Positions 9,043-17,057 of a stretch of 44,616 bases of DNA are shown here, piece after piece. The position numbers were made by a program, and so were the translations under genes. Source of the stretch: Bacillota bacterium. GTDB lineage: Bacteria > Bacillota > Clostridia > Acetivibrionales > DSM-1351. The notes under the pieces were generated by a model that was not told where the DNA came from, made no database searches, and saw only the letters and a program-made list of their open reading frames with translations. The stretch spans positions 1-44,616 of the forward strand of contig JAEZKZ010000046.1 of the NCBI GenBank assembly GCA_023415305.1, given 5' to 3'. Every line of letters begins with the position of its first letter. Within the stretch, counting starts at the first letter, position 1.

Positions 9043-9059
9043 TTTGACTATCTTTGACC
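9043..9059 (-). promoter_or_regulatory. CtsR operator (perfect heptad direct repeat)
   Basis: Minus strand GGTCAAAGATAGTCAAA fits the CtsR consensus RGTCAAANANRGTCAAA at every defined base. It lies immediately downstream of the -10 box at 9068-9073, over the expected transcription start, which is a position for repression. Confidence 0.95.
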
Positions 9060-9067
9060 TTAGCTAA

Positions 9068-9096
9068 AGTATATTATATTTTTAAATTGTTTGCAA
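9068..9096 (-). promoter_or_regulatory. SigA-type promoter of the ctsR operon
   Basis: TTGCAA (-35, 9091-9096) and TATACT (-10, 9068-9073) on the minus strand are separated by exactly 17 bases. The CtsR operator follows directly. Confidence 0.85.
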
Positions 9097-9175
9097 TCCT
9101 TTTTTATGATTTTTATATGGAAATTCCACGGGTCAATTTTATTGCGGCACCATAACACTAAAGATACATAGTACT

Positions 9176-9367
9176 TCATTTTCCGCTACCTTTCGGTTTT
9201 GTGATATCGTTCAATCGGTTAACAATCTTCACCTGATCCTGAGGCAGCTTCCACTCCCAAAAGGAAGGAACAAATTCCGGGTATGGAGTATTGACTTCCT
9301 CAGGATTTTTCATATTAACCACTGTTTTAGTCTCCGGTTCGTCTTTTGTTACTTTGTAATATCTCAT
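9176..9367 (-). CDS. Small hypothetical protein, 63 aa
   Basis: I do not recognise this protein. It is short, soluble and proline/charge-rich (MRYYKVTKDEPETKTVV ... KPKGSGK), with no membrane segment or cysteines and with a WEW motif near residue 42. It is supported by a strong AGGAGGAG ribosome binding site seven to eight bases before the ATG and by good codon composition. It lies upstream of the ctsR promoter on the same strand, outside that operon. No terminator with a T-run is visible between it and ctsR. Confidence 0.65.
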   Translation of the reverse strand: MRYYKVTKDEPETKTVVNMKNPEEVNTPYPEFVPSFWEWKLPQDQVKIVNRLNDITKPKGSGK

Positions 9368-9507
9368 AAGCTACTCCTCCTGCGTATATATAAGTCTAGT
9401 GTCATCAATAAACCAGTTAATGGTTCAGAAGTATAACAACTTTTTGATATATAGTTATGATTCCTCTAAGAAAAAGTAATATACAACAGAAAGTTTATTT
9501 GAAATGA
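9368..9507. other. Intergenic DNA, nothing recognised
   Basis: AT-rich sequence upstream of the small ORF. It should contain that gene's promoter, but no convincing -35/-10 pair stands out and no repeat was seen. Confidence 0.5.
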
Positions 9508-9606
9508 TTACCTTCATTTTTCTATTTTCAATTGACAGACCCTGATGAAAATATAATTGAAATCACCGGGCACTATTCACCGAAAGAAGGGGTTTTTATT
9601 GATTAA
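9508..9606 (+). pseudogene. Decayed 3' end of a VOC/glyoxalase-superfamily gene
   Basis: The open stretch reads FYFQLTDPDENIIEITGHY, ending in a stop at 9604-9606. This matches the last beta-strand signature of vicinal-oxygen-chelate proteins (FYFxDPDGNxIE), where the glutamate is a metal ligand. In-frame TGA lies directly upstream at 9505-9507, and no start codon with a ribosome binding site exists, so only about 32 codons remain. It is a probable gene remnant; coincidental resemblance cannot be excluded without a search. Confidence 0.5.
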
Positions 9607-9612
9607 TGTAAA

Positions 9613-9639
9613 AGGCCTGTAGATCTATCCTACAGGCCT
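9613..9639. terminator. Terminator after the binding-protein gene
   Basis: AGGCCTGTAG pairs with CTACAGGCCT around a seven-base loop. On the minus strand it is followed by TTTTA and lies about 50 bases beyond the stop of the solute-binding protein gene; on the plus strand it follows the VOC remnant. Confidence 0.75.
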
Positions 9640-9689
9640 GATTTTATGTTTTTGTTAATTCTTTCAATAATGGAACGCAACTCGCATGA

Positions 9690-11369
9690 TTACTTGGCAA
9701 TTTTTGCCTTGTTCTCATCTATTTTTGCCCTCTGGTAATCAAGAGCCTTTTGGTAGCCAATTGAAGTCTTGTAATCTTCATAGTCTTTCCAAATCTTATC
9801 GAACTCTTCGTCAGTTTTAGCCATAAATAATTTAGGCAGTATTTCTCCCCATTTGTTTTCAGCCTTTGCGAGGATTTCTCCTTCATCGCTGTCAGCAACA
9901 GGTCTGATATTCTCATATACACCATAGTGTTCGCTCTTACCTTTTGCCCATTCACGATACTGATTAAATGGTTGGCCTGGGTCTGGCTCCCATATGTTCA
10001 TCATTGAAGAGTTGAACATCCATATTTCACCGAATGTGTTGTATTTCTGCTTGAAGGTAGCCATATCAGAATTCTTCATTTTGTTGATTTCAGGCTTTAT
10101 AACAGGCTTGTTATCAACCATGTCATAGGTTACGCCTTCTTTACCAAGGTAAAGAGCTTTCTGTCCATCATCGCTCATACCCCAGGACATAAACTTGATA
10201 GCTCTGTCGGGATTCTTACAATTCTTTGTTATCATTGTGAGCTCCCAGCCAGAGTAACCGCTTGTTGAAAGCTTGGGAGGATCCAGCTTGCTGTTGGCAG
10301 GTCCGTCAACTGAAATATATATTTGATCTGGTTTATTTGAATATAACTGTCCAAGTGGAGTCATAGCATCCTTCCACTGATATAACAGGGCAAAGTATCT
10401 TCCCTGCTGGATCTTTTCTTCTATTTTGGTTCTATCATCAACAAATACATCTGTTGGCACCATTCCCATTTCATAAGCTTTTCTAAAAGTCTTGAGCCAT
10501 CTTATGTATTCAGGACTTGGATTTCCACACTTTACGTCGTAGAATTTTCCATCAATTTCTCTTGGAACCGCAAGAAAATCAAGAAGTATATCTTCATAAC
10601 TGGTATTACCGGTTGAATTATACTCTCTGGCTGCGAAAGGAATCAGTGACTGACCGTTATCAACCTTTGGGAACTTTTCCTTAGCCGCCTTTAAAGCATT
10701 GAGGAAGCCCTCAGGAGTTCTCATGTCCGGCTTACCAATTGCCTCATAGATATCCTTTCTTACAAGGAAGGATCTATTTGTAAGAACATTATACTTTTCG
10801 TTGTCATCAGGTGTATTTCCGTTACATGGGTATCCGAAAAGGTTACCATCCTTATCTTTATACCAGTTAACGATATCAGGAGCTGCAACCTTCCAGAAAT
10901 ATGGATCATATTTATCGGCAAGTTCGTTTAATGGGTATGTATATGTATCGGTGGACAGTTGTGGAACCTGCTGTTCATACCATCCGAGAGTTACCAGGTC
11001 AGGCAGTGAATTCGATGCTATCATGGTGTTTAACTTTTGACCTGCATTTCCAACAGGAACAATAAAGTTTATATCAATACCAGTCTGTTCCTTAATCAAT
11101 TCATGAGCAAGATTTCCATCAGGATTTGCGAACCAGGTTTCATTTATATACCAGTCCAATTTCATTGGAGAAGTATCCTTTTTCCATCCCGGTTCTTCGG
11201 CTGCAGCTGTGGAGCTTTCTGCAGCTGTGGTAGATATTGCTGTGTCGGCAGCCTTTGTTGTTTCACTACTGCCGGCCGTTTCACTGCCGCCGCAACCTGC
11301 AAGCACAGTAACTGCCATAGTTAACGCCAATGTAAGACATGATAACTTAGCAATTTTCGTCCTTTTCAT
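9690..11369 (-). CDS. ABC transporter sugar-binding lipoprotein (LplA/YtcQ-like)
   Basis: A 559-residue extracellular solute-binding protein. A lipoprotein signal (MKRTKIAKLSC...TVLAGCGG) gives a lipobox cysteine at about residue 26, followed by a Ser/Thr/Ala linker (about 27-60) and a family-1-type binding domain (KLDWYINETWF..., GYPCNGNTPDDNEKYN, FMSWGMSDDGQKA). GGAGGG lies six bases before the ATG. The 550-aa length matches the class paired with LplB/LplC permeases and YesMN-type regulators, which typically binds complex oligosaccharides. It follows the two permease genes with a 70-base gap and closes the transporter operon. The ligand is inferred from the neighbouring beta-glucan enzymes and is not visible in the sequence. 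Confidence 0.92.
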   Translation of the reverse strand: MKRTKIAKLSCLTLALTMAVTVLAGCGGSETAGSSETTKAADTAISTTAAESSTAAAEEPGWKKDTSPMKLDWYINETWFANPDGNLAHELIKEQTGIDINFIVPVGNAGQKLNTMIASNSLPDLVTLGWYEQQVPQLSTDTYTYPLNELADKYDPYFWKVAAPDIVNWYKDKDGNLFGYPCNGNTPDDNEKYNVLTNRSFLVRKDIYEAIGKPDMRTPEGFLNALKAAKEKFPKVDNGQSLIPFAAREYNSTGNTSYEDILLDFLAVPREIDGKFYDVKCGNPSPEYIRWLKTFRKAYEMGMVPTDVFVDDRTKIEEKIQQGRYFALLYQWKDAMTPLGQLYSNKPDQIYISVDGPANSKLDPPKLSTSGYSGWELTMITKNCKNPDRAIKFMSWGMSDDGQKALYLGKEGVTYDMVDNKPVIKPEINKMKNSDMATFKQKYNTFGEIWMFNSSMMNIWEPDPGQPFNQYREWAKGKSEHYGVYENIRPVADSDEGEILAKAENKWGEILPKLFMAKTDEEFDKIWKDYEDYKTSIGYQKALDYQRAKIDENKAKIAK

Positions 11370-11439
11370 AAAATTCCCTCCTGTTAATTATGTGTTTATT
11401 ATATAATCCTAAAGCTTAGGCTTAGGGTCATAACGAATT

Positions 11440-12321
11440 TTATTCTTTTACCGAACCGATAAGCATACCCTTTACGAAATGCTTCTGTAGGAATGGGTAA
11501 ATACACACAATCGGTATAGTTGTAATAATCATTGTTGCCATTTGCAGAGATGTAGATGTAAAGTTTGTTGTACTTACTGTTCCTGCCATAAGCGATGTTT
11601 TTGCCGAATCAGAGGTCATTATTATTTTGTAAAGATACGTCTGTATGGGATGGAGATCCTGATTGTTTGTATATATAATTCCCATGAAATAATCATTCCA
11701 ATTAAATACGCCATTGAATAACAAAATAGTTGCTATTACAGCCTTTGAGAGAGGAAGAATTATTCTTGTAAATATGGTAAAATAATTTGCTCCATCAATC
11801 TTTGCCGATTCTTCTAGAGCTTCAGGAATTGTTCTGAAAAATGCCTGGAAGATTATCAGATCAAAGAAGCTGAACATCACAGGTATTATGTAAACGATAA
11901 AATTATCAAACATTCCCAAAGTGTTAATAACTATAAAGGTTGGTATTAATCCACCTGAGAAGAACATTGTTATAAGACCCATAGTCATATAAACTTTTCT
12001 CCCTACCAGTTCCTTTTTAAGAAAGGAATATGCTACCATTGACGTAAAAAACACATGAGCGGCTGTTGCAAGTACAGTTCTGGCAATTGTAACGAAAAAG
12101 GCTTTTATTATTTCACTATTTCTGAATGCTTCCTTATAATTATCCCAGGTGAATTTACGGGGCCACCAGTAAATTCCACCCTGTGCTGAGTCAAATCCGT
12201 TATTAAGTGAATGTATTAAAACATACCAGATGGGATACAGAGCGCAGAAGCAAATCAGAACCATAAATACAATATTTAATGTGTCGAATATTTTAGAGCC
12301 CAAAGACGATTTTATCTTCAT
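11440..12321 (-). CDS. Carbohydrate ABC transporter permease, LplC/AraQ type
   Basis: A 293-residue inner-membrane permease with six hydrophobic segments. The conserved cytoplasmic EAA loop reads EALEESAKIDGANYFTIFTRIILPLSKA, which docks the ATPase. The N-terminal LNIVFMVLICFCALYPIWYVLIHSLN is typical of the LplC branch. The ATG at 12321 is preceded by AGGGGGAT. It sits 14 bases after the partner permease, so they are cotranscribed and form the heterodimeric channel. Confidence 0.93.
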   Translation of the reverse strand: MKIKSSLGSKIFDTLNIVFMVLICFCALYPIWYVLIHSLNNGFDSAQGGIYWWPRKFTWDNYKEAFRNSEIIKAFFVTIARTVLATAAHVFFTSMVAYSFLKKELVGRKVYMTMGLITMFFSGGLIPTFIVINTLGMFDNFIVYIIPVMFSFFDLIIFQAFFRTIPEALEESAKIDGANYFTIFTRIILPLSKAVIATILLFNGVFNWNDYFMGIIYTNNQDLHPIQTYLYKIIMTSDSAKTSLMAGTVSTTNFTSTSLQMATMIITTIPIVCIYPFLQKHFVKGMLIGSVKE

Positions 12322-12335
12322 ATCCTATCCCCCTA

Positions 12336-13298
12336 TCAAACCAATGATGTATCTGTAAGTTTCTTAGACGCTTTGTTTGCTGTGTACAGAAGTAAAAAGG
12401 CAAATACTGACCTGAATAAGCCGACTGCTGTTGCGTATGATAGTCTGCCATTTTCTATACCTAGACGATAGGCATAAATATCAATAACATCGATTACATC
12501 GTACAAAACAGGCTTATAGAATACAAACAACTGATCAAAATTGGAGCCTAGAAGATTACCGATATTTAAAACTAGAAGTACTGCTACCGTACCGCGGATT
12601 GATGGGAGGATAACATTCCATACCTTTCTGAACCTTCCAGCACCATCAATAACGGCTGCTTCAAAGAGGCTGGGATCAATACTGGATATTGCCGCTATAT
12701 AAATAATAGCGTTCCAACCGATTTCCTTCCAGGTTTCGGAAGTGATAAGAATACTCCAGAAGTACTTCGGCGTTCCTATAAGGTGAATGGGTTCTTTTAA
12801 AATTCCAAGGTTAACCAGTAGAGTAGTTATCAAGCCTGAATCCGACAACCAGTTATACATTATTCCACCAACAATAATCCAGGATAGAAAGTGCGGGAGA
12901 TATGAGACTGTCTGAACAAATCTTTTGAATTTGATAGAATATATTTCATTTAATAAAAGTGCAAATATTATAGGTATTGGAAAACCAATTATCAGCCTCA
13001 GGATGTTTAATCCAAAGGTATCCTTCATGACAAGCCAGAATCGGTCATCTGAAAAGAATTCTGTGAAGTTGCTGAACCCCACCCATTTGGAGTTCAATAT
13101 ACCTTTTGCAACATTATATCTCATAAAAGCTATTATAATAAAATACATGGGAATAAAATTAAAAATTATCATCCAAATAACGCCAGGAATAGCCATGGCC
13201 TGTAAATCTTTCTGTGCCCACATTTTGGAAATCAAACCTATAATACCGGTTTTTTTAGTTCCAATGTTTCTTCTTTCTGTGATAGGCAAATTAGACAA
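12336..13298 (-). CDS. Carbohydrate ABC transporter permease, LplB type
   Basis: A ~320-residue permease with six membrane spans and an EAA loop (LFEAAVIDGAGRFRKVWNVILPS). It is the partner of the following LplC-type gene. The frame is open to a TTG at 13319, but that codon overlaps the Shine-Dalgarno AGGAAGG; the TTG at 13298 lies nine bases after AAGGTG and is preferred. A GTG at 13310 is also possible, so the N-terminus is uncertain by up to seven residues. It is the first gene of the permease-permease-binding-protein unit. No ATPase gene is present, as is usual for systems served by a shared MsmX-type ATPase. Confidence 0.9.
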   Translation of the reverse strand: MSNLPITERRNIGTKKTGIIGLISKMWAQKDLQAMAIPGVIWMIIFNFIPMYFIIIAFMRYNVAKGILNSKWVGFSNFTEFFSDDRFWLVMKDTFGLNILRLIIGFPIPIIFALLLNEIYSIKFKRFVQTVSYLPHFLSWIIVGGIMYNWLSDSGLITTLLVNLGILKEPIHLIGTPKYFWSILITSETWKEIGWNAIIYIAAISSIDPSLFEAAVIDGAGRFRKVWNVILPSIRGTVAVLLVLNIGNLLGSNFDQLFVFYKPVLYDVIDVIDIYAYRLGIENGRLSYATAVGLFRSVFAFLLLYTANKASKKLTDTSLV

Positions 13299-13387
13299 TA
13301 TAACACACACCTTCCTCAATTGTTGAGAGTATTAGTACGAATTAATTGAACTGTTATTTGTGTGGCCAACGATCAGTTTGTAGCTTT

Positions 13388-13416
13388 ATTATAATGTAAG
13401 TCGAGAAATATAAACA
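13388..13416 (-). promoter_or_regulatory. Candidate promoter of the transporter operon
   Basis: A consensus TATAAT (13388-13393) on the minus strand has only a weak -35 (TGTTTA, 13411-13416) at 17 bases. A poor -35 fits activation by the AraC-type response regulator encoded upstream. No operator sequence could be assigned. Confidence 0.5.
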
Positions 13417-13448
13417 GGTAAGTGGTTTTAGATTTGGTTCGTTTTTTT

Positions 13449-13497
13449 TGGTTGTTTTATACAAAAAAAACGTACTTTACAAGAGACTATTTGTAAA
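13449..13497 (-). terminator. Terminator after the histidine kinase gene
   Basis: On the minus strand TTTACAA pairs with TTGTAAA around eight bases (13476-13497) and is followed within five bases by a run of eight T. It lies about 25 bases past the kinase stop. The weak AT stem suggests partial readthrough. Confidence 0.55.
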
Positions 13498-13520
13498 ATT
13501 TCTCCATGTGAAATATACCG

Positions 13521-15353
13521 TTAGTCATTACGAGGCAATTTAATTGATAATTTAGTAAAGGAACCCTTTTTACTTTCAATTTCAATACCATATTTATTTC
13601 CATAAAACATTTTAATTCTTTCATTGACGTTCCTAAGGCCGATTCCATTACCCTTTTTCTCCAGTCTTGTATCCACAGGATTTTCAGTAGTAAGTGCCAG
13701 TCTGACCTTATTCAGGCTCTCTTTATCCATGCCCATTCCATTGTCAATTATATCAATTGTAGTAAATTTTTCATCGGTACAACCCAGGATTGTTATTTGG
13801 CCTCCCTGCCCCAGAGGCTCAATGCCATAATATATTGCATTCTCAACAGCCGGCTGAAGCATCATCTTAAGCACCTCAAAATCCATAAGTTCCTCCGGGA
13901 TTTCAAGGTTTAACTTTATTTCATAATCAAATCTTATGTTCATTAATGCAACATAATTTAATATATACTCTATTTCTTCCTTAAGCCTAACCTGTTCCCG
14001 GGTCCACTTCATACTGTAGCGCAGCAGCTTTCCAAGTGAGTTTATTGCATCTGCAACCTCATATCTACAGTCTATTTCGGCCATCATACTTACGTTTTGT
14101 AAGGTATTAATGATGAAATGAGAGTTGATCTGGGTAAAAAGGGCATGTATCTCGGCATTCTTTTTTGCTTCCTGCTTTTTAACCACCTCCGATATCAACT
14201 CCCCAATTTTGGAGAGCATCCTGTTGAAGTGAAAGGCCAGTTCACTCATTTCATCCTGTCCGGAAATTTTAACACGGATATCAAGCTTACCATCCTCTAC
14301 TTTTCTCATAGAGGCAATTATTTGCTTCATCTTATTAAGAAGAATATTTGTAATGGAATATATTATTAAACTCATTATGAGCATAGCAAGAATACTCTCA
14401 GCAATGATCAGATTCCGTGTGTTATTGAGATTCTTTATTATACTGTCATTTGTAACTACATAACATATTGTGCAGTCAACTATGTCTATATAGTCATGAA
14501 TAAGTGTCATCGGGACACTTCCTCTATCGAAATGTATTTCAGATCTGTTGTCGGTAAGATCATGGCCCTGTATCAGTTCCATAATGCCGGCACTGTTCAA
14601 ATTATACCTTGATGCAAATGCACTTTTACTGTCAAAGAGAATATTGCCTTTATTGTCAATAATAAAGGCAATAAAGTTTTCATTATCAGACTGGGCATAC
14701 ATGTGTCTGAAAAAAGTATCAGTATACATTGTAGCCTCTAAAAAACCCAATTCTTTATAATTTGAATACTTTAGAGGATAGAATAAAGATACTATGTTCT
14801 TCCTGTCAAGGGTGCCAGGATTAAAGTTAACTTCAGTATGATTAAACTGCCAGTATCCTTTGGGATTTTTTGAAGTTTCATTTTTTATGGTCTGTAAGTT
14901 CTTTAGACGTGAATCACTGTAAATAATTGAACCGATTTCCGGAAACTGTGGGTCGCTGACATAGATTCTGAACTGATATACACTCGGGCTCAAATTTCTT
15001 ATGAGCAGTATTTTCTTTGATAGATTAATACTGAAGTCAACAACTCCAGTTTGGTCGCTTTTATCCCAACCTTTTATATAGGACATTGTGTCGTAATCTC
15101 CAGTAATAGCATCAATAGTCCTGTAGCAGGTGTCTATTTCCTGTTCTATGCTGTACTTTGTTTCTTTAAGTAATTCCCGGGAGTCGTTGACCAGATCCAG
15201 TTGGGTGGATTTATTAGCTTCATTGACAAGCTGACTGGCAAATAGTAGTATTGTTATACCAATAACAATTGAATAAGTAATAATGAGCTTATGTGCAAGC
15301 TTTAACCCACCAAAGAAATTCATTACCGTAACAAAAAGCTTTTTTGCCTTCAT
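13521..15353 (-). CDS. YesM-type sensor histidine kinase
   Basis: A ~610-residue membrane histidine kinase. One transmembrane helix (about 20-42) is followed by a ~270-residue extracellular sensing domain, a second helix (about 310-335), a HAMP linker, then the His_kinase box QINSHFIINTLQN with the phospho-accepting histidine, and an HATPase domain (ENAIYYG N-box, DNGMGMD, GNGIGLRNVNERI). The family usually has QINPHFLYNTL, so the S and I replacements are mild deviations. The ATG at 15374 overlaps the regulator's stop but lacks a ribosome binding site; GGGG lies five bases before the ATG at 15353, which is chosen. Such kinases sense extracellular oligosaccharides and activate the adjacent transporter. 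Confidence 0.9.
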   Translation of the reverse strand: MKAKKLFVTVMNFFGGLKLAHKLIITYSIVIGITILLFASQLVNEANKSTQLDLVNDSRELLKETKYSIEQEIDTCYRTIDAITGDYDTMSYIKGWDKSDQTGVVDFSINLSKKILLIRNLSPSVYQFRIYVSDPQFPEIGSIIYSDSRLKNLQTIKNETSKNPKGYWQFNHTEVNFNPGTLDRKNIVSLFYPLKYSNYKELGFLEATMYTDTFFRHMYAQSDNENFIAFIIDNKGNILFDSKSAFASRYNLNSAGIMELIQGHDLTDNRSEIHFDRGSVPMTLIHDYIDIVDCTICYVVTNDSIIKNLNNTRNLIIAESILAMLIMSLIIYSITNILLNKMKQIIASMRKVEDGKLDIRVKISGQDEMSELAFHFNRMLSKIGELISEVVKKQEAKKNAEIHALFTQINSHFIINTLQNVSMMAEIDCRYEVADAINSLGKLLRYSMKWTREQVRLKEEIEYILNYVALMNIRFDYEIKLNLEIPEELMDFEVLKMMLQPAVENAIYYGIEPLGQGGQITILGCTDEKFTTIDIIDNGMGMDKESLNKVRLALTTENPVDTRLEKKGNGIGLRNVNERIKMFYGNKYGIEIESKKGSFTKLSIKLPRND

Positions 15354-15373
15354 GGTTACCCCTACCTCAGCCA

Positions 15374-16927
15374 TCAGTTAATATACAGCTTTTCCCTATA
15401 TTCCTTCGGAGATATTCCAGTGAGTGTACGAAAAGTGGTGGTAAAATGTTTTGTATTATTGTAGCCTACCATTTCAGAGACTTCATAAATCTTATATACC
15501 GAATTCTGCAATAACTCCTTGGCCTTTTCAATACGGATCATTCTGAGGTAATCGACAAAATTCATACCTATCTTCTCCTTGAATAGTATTGAAAAGTAAG
15601 AATAATTGAGACTGATATGGTTTGCAACCTCCGCCATGGTGAGATCATTTCGGTAGTTTTCCTGAACATATTTTACTGCCATTTCAATTGTTTTGTCGGT
15701 ATTACATACGTTCTTAAACTGTAATAAAACGTCGTTTATATTTAAGACAAATTTTTTTACATGTCTTACATAATCATTGATATTACAAAATCCGAATATG
15801 CTCTTGAAGCCGTCCTCCTGCTCCTTTATGAATTCTGCCTTATGAGGTATGTACTCCGAGAGGTATTCTATTATCTCTGTCTTTAAACTATCTGACAGCT
15901 TTTTAAGATATCCGATATTATATTTTCTTATTGCTTTATCGTCAAAAATCTGGTTAATTACTTTGCACAATTCATCTTTTCGTTCTGTGTCGAGCATACC
16001 GGTAAGAGTTTTCATCAGCCTCACAGGAATGACAAAATTATTCTCAGGCTCAGCTATTTCACTGTAATAGATTACTGAACTGTCAGGAATAAAGAGCTTG
16101 CATTTTAGAGCATAGTCCGATTGACTATAGGACCGTCGCATTTCGGAAACTCCTTGAAATACCGTACCTACTCCGGCAGTACATTTTGAACTGAACATTT
16201 TCGCAACCGAGTCAAGTAATTTTTCTATATCCGTCTCTCTGTTCAGAATCAGTACCGCATTATCCTCATTATCAAGGAAACAGTATCCGAAGGTTTCGGT
16301 TTCCTTAAAAAAATCTTTTATATTTGCAACCAGAGACATATTATTTTCCAGCTTTTCCTCATATTCATATACATCACATGAATTAACAGTTATAACTCGG
16401 TAGGACTCATTTGTGAAATCCATTCCGCAGGTTGCTAGAAGCTTTTCCTCTTCGGCTTTAGTTGTATTATCACTTAGGAGCATAAGCTTAAACTGGTTTG
16501 AGAAGAATTCTGACTTTTCGTTATTATTTGTGGAGATATTGGAATTTAGTTTTCTTATGTACTCTTCTTCAGCTTTTTTGACAATATTTAAAAGTTCATT
16601 TCTGTCAACAGGCTTCAGAAGGTATGCTTTAACACCATACTTTATTGCCTTCTGTGCATATTTAAAATCATCATATCCGCTTAAAACCACAGTATAAGGT
16701 TTGTAATCCATGCTGTCAATCCTGGATACCAGCTCAATTCCATCTATCTGAGGCATGATAAGGTCTGTAATGACTAAATCGTATACATTTTCAGATAACT
16801 TCTGTAAAGCCTCAATTCCATTTACACATTCATCGATCTCAGTGAATATGGACCCAGATCGAGCTATTATTGCTCTTATCCCGTTTCTAATAAACTTTTC
16901 GTCATCAACAACCAATGCTTTAGCCAA
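15374..16927 (-). CDS. YesN-type response regulator with AraC DNA-binding domain
   Basis: A 517-residue two-component regulator. The receiver domain (1-120) has the acidic pair VVDDE, phospho-acceptor Asp55 in VITDLIMP, and the conserved Lys in YLLKPVD. A ~270-residue middle region of unknown fold precedes a C-terminal AraC double helix-turn-helix (about 415-515; LTMAEVANHISLNYSYFSILF and ISPKEYRE). The start is TTG at 16927 with GGAGGG eight bases ahead; no better ATG exists. Its stop overlaps the kinase frame by a few bases, so kinase and regulator are translationally coupled. Its probable target is the transporter promoter directly downstream. Confidence 0.92.
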   Translation of the reverse strand: MAKALVVDDEKFIRNGIRAIIARSGSIFTEIDECVNGIEALQKLSENVYDLVITDLIMPQIDGIELVSRIDSMDYKPYTVVLSGYDDFKYAQKAIKYGVKAYLLKPVDRNELLNIVKKAEEEYIRKLNSNISTNNNEKSEFFSNQFKLMLLSDNTTKAEEEKLLATCGMDFTNESYRVITVNSCDVYEYEEKLENNMSLVANIKDFFKETETFGYCFLDNEDNAVLILNRETDIEKLLDSVAKMFSSKCTAGVGTVFQGVSEMRRSYSQSDYALKCKLFIPDSSVIYYSEIAEPENNFVIPVRLMKTLTGMLDTERKDELCKVINQIFDDKAIRKYNIGYLKKLSDSLKTEIIEYLSEYIPHKAEFIKEQEDGFKSIFGFCNINDYVRHVKKFVLNINDVLLQFKNVCNTDKTIEMAVKYVQENYRNDLTMAEVANHISLNYSYFSILFKEKIGMNFVDYLRMIRIEKAKELLQNSVYKIYEVSEMVGYNNTKHFTTTFRTLTGISPKEYREKLYIN

Positions 16928-16984
16928 TGTTATTCCCTCCAGGACAAAAAATAATTAATTTTCATCAGCAGCATAAACAATTTT

Positions 16985-17014
16985 ATTATATAATAGTTAA
17001 CATAACAGTTTCAA
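16985..17014 (-). promoter_or_regulatory. Promoter of the two-component regulator genes
   Basis: TTGAAA (17009-17014) and TATAAT (16985-16990) on the minus strand are separated by 18 bases. The pair lies about 60 bases before the response-regulator start, giving the sensor pair its own promoter within the locus. Confidence 0.65.
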
Positions 17015-17057
17015 TACATTACAGAATTGTATGTGGTTTACTCCCTATAAGTTAACT

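Noticed and set aside
13449..13472. CG-T8 / A8-CG inverted repeat after the kinase gene as a separate mobile-element end.
   Set aside because: It is explained by the T-tract of a terminator plus a nearby A-run; no duplication or transposase is present.
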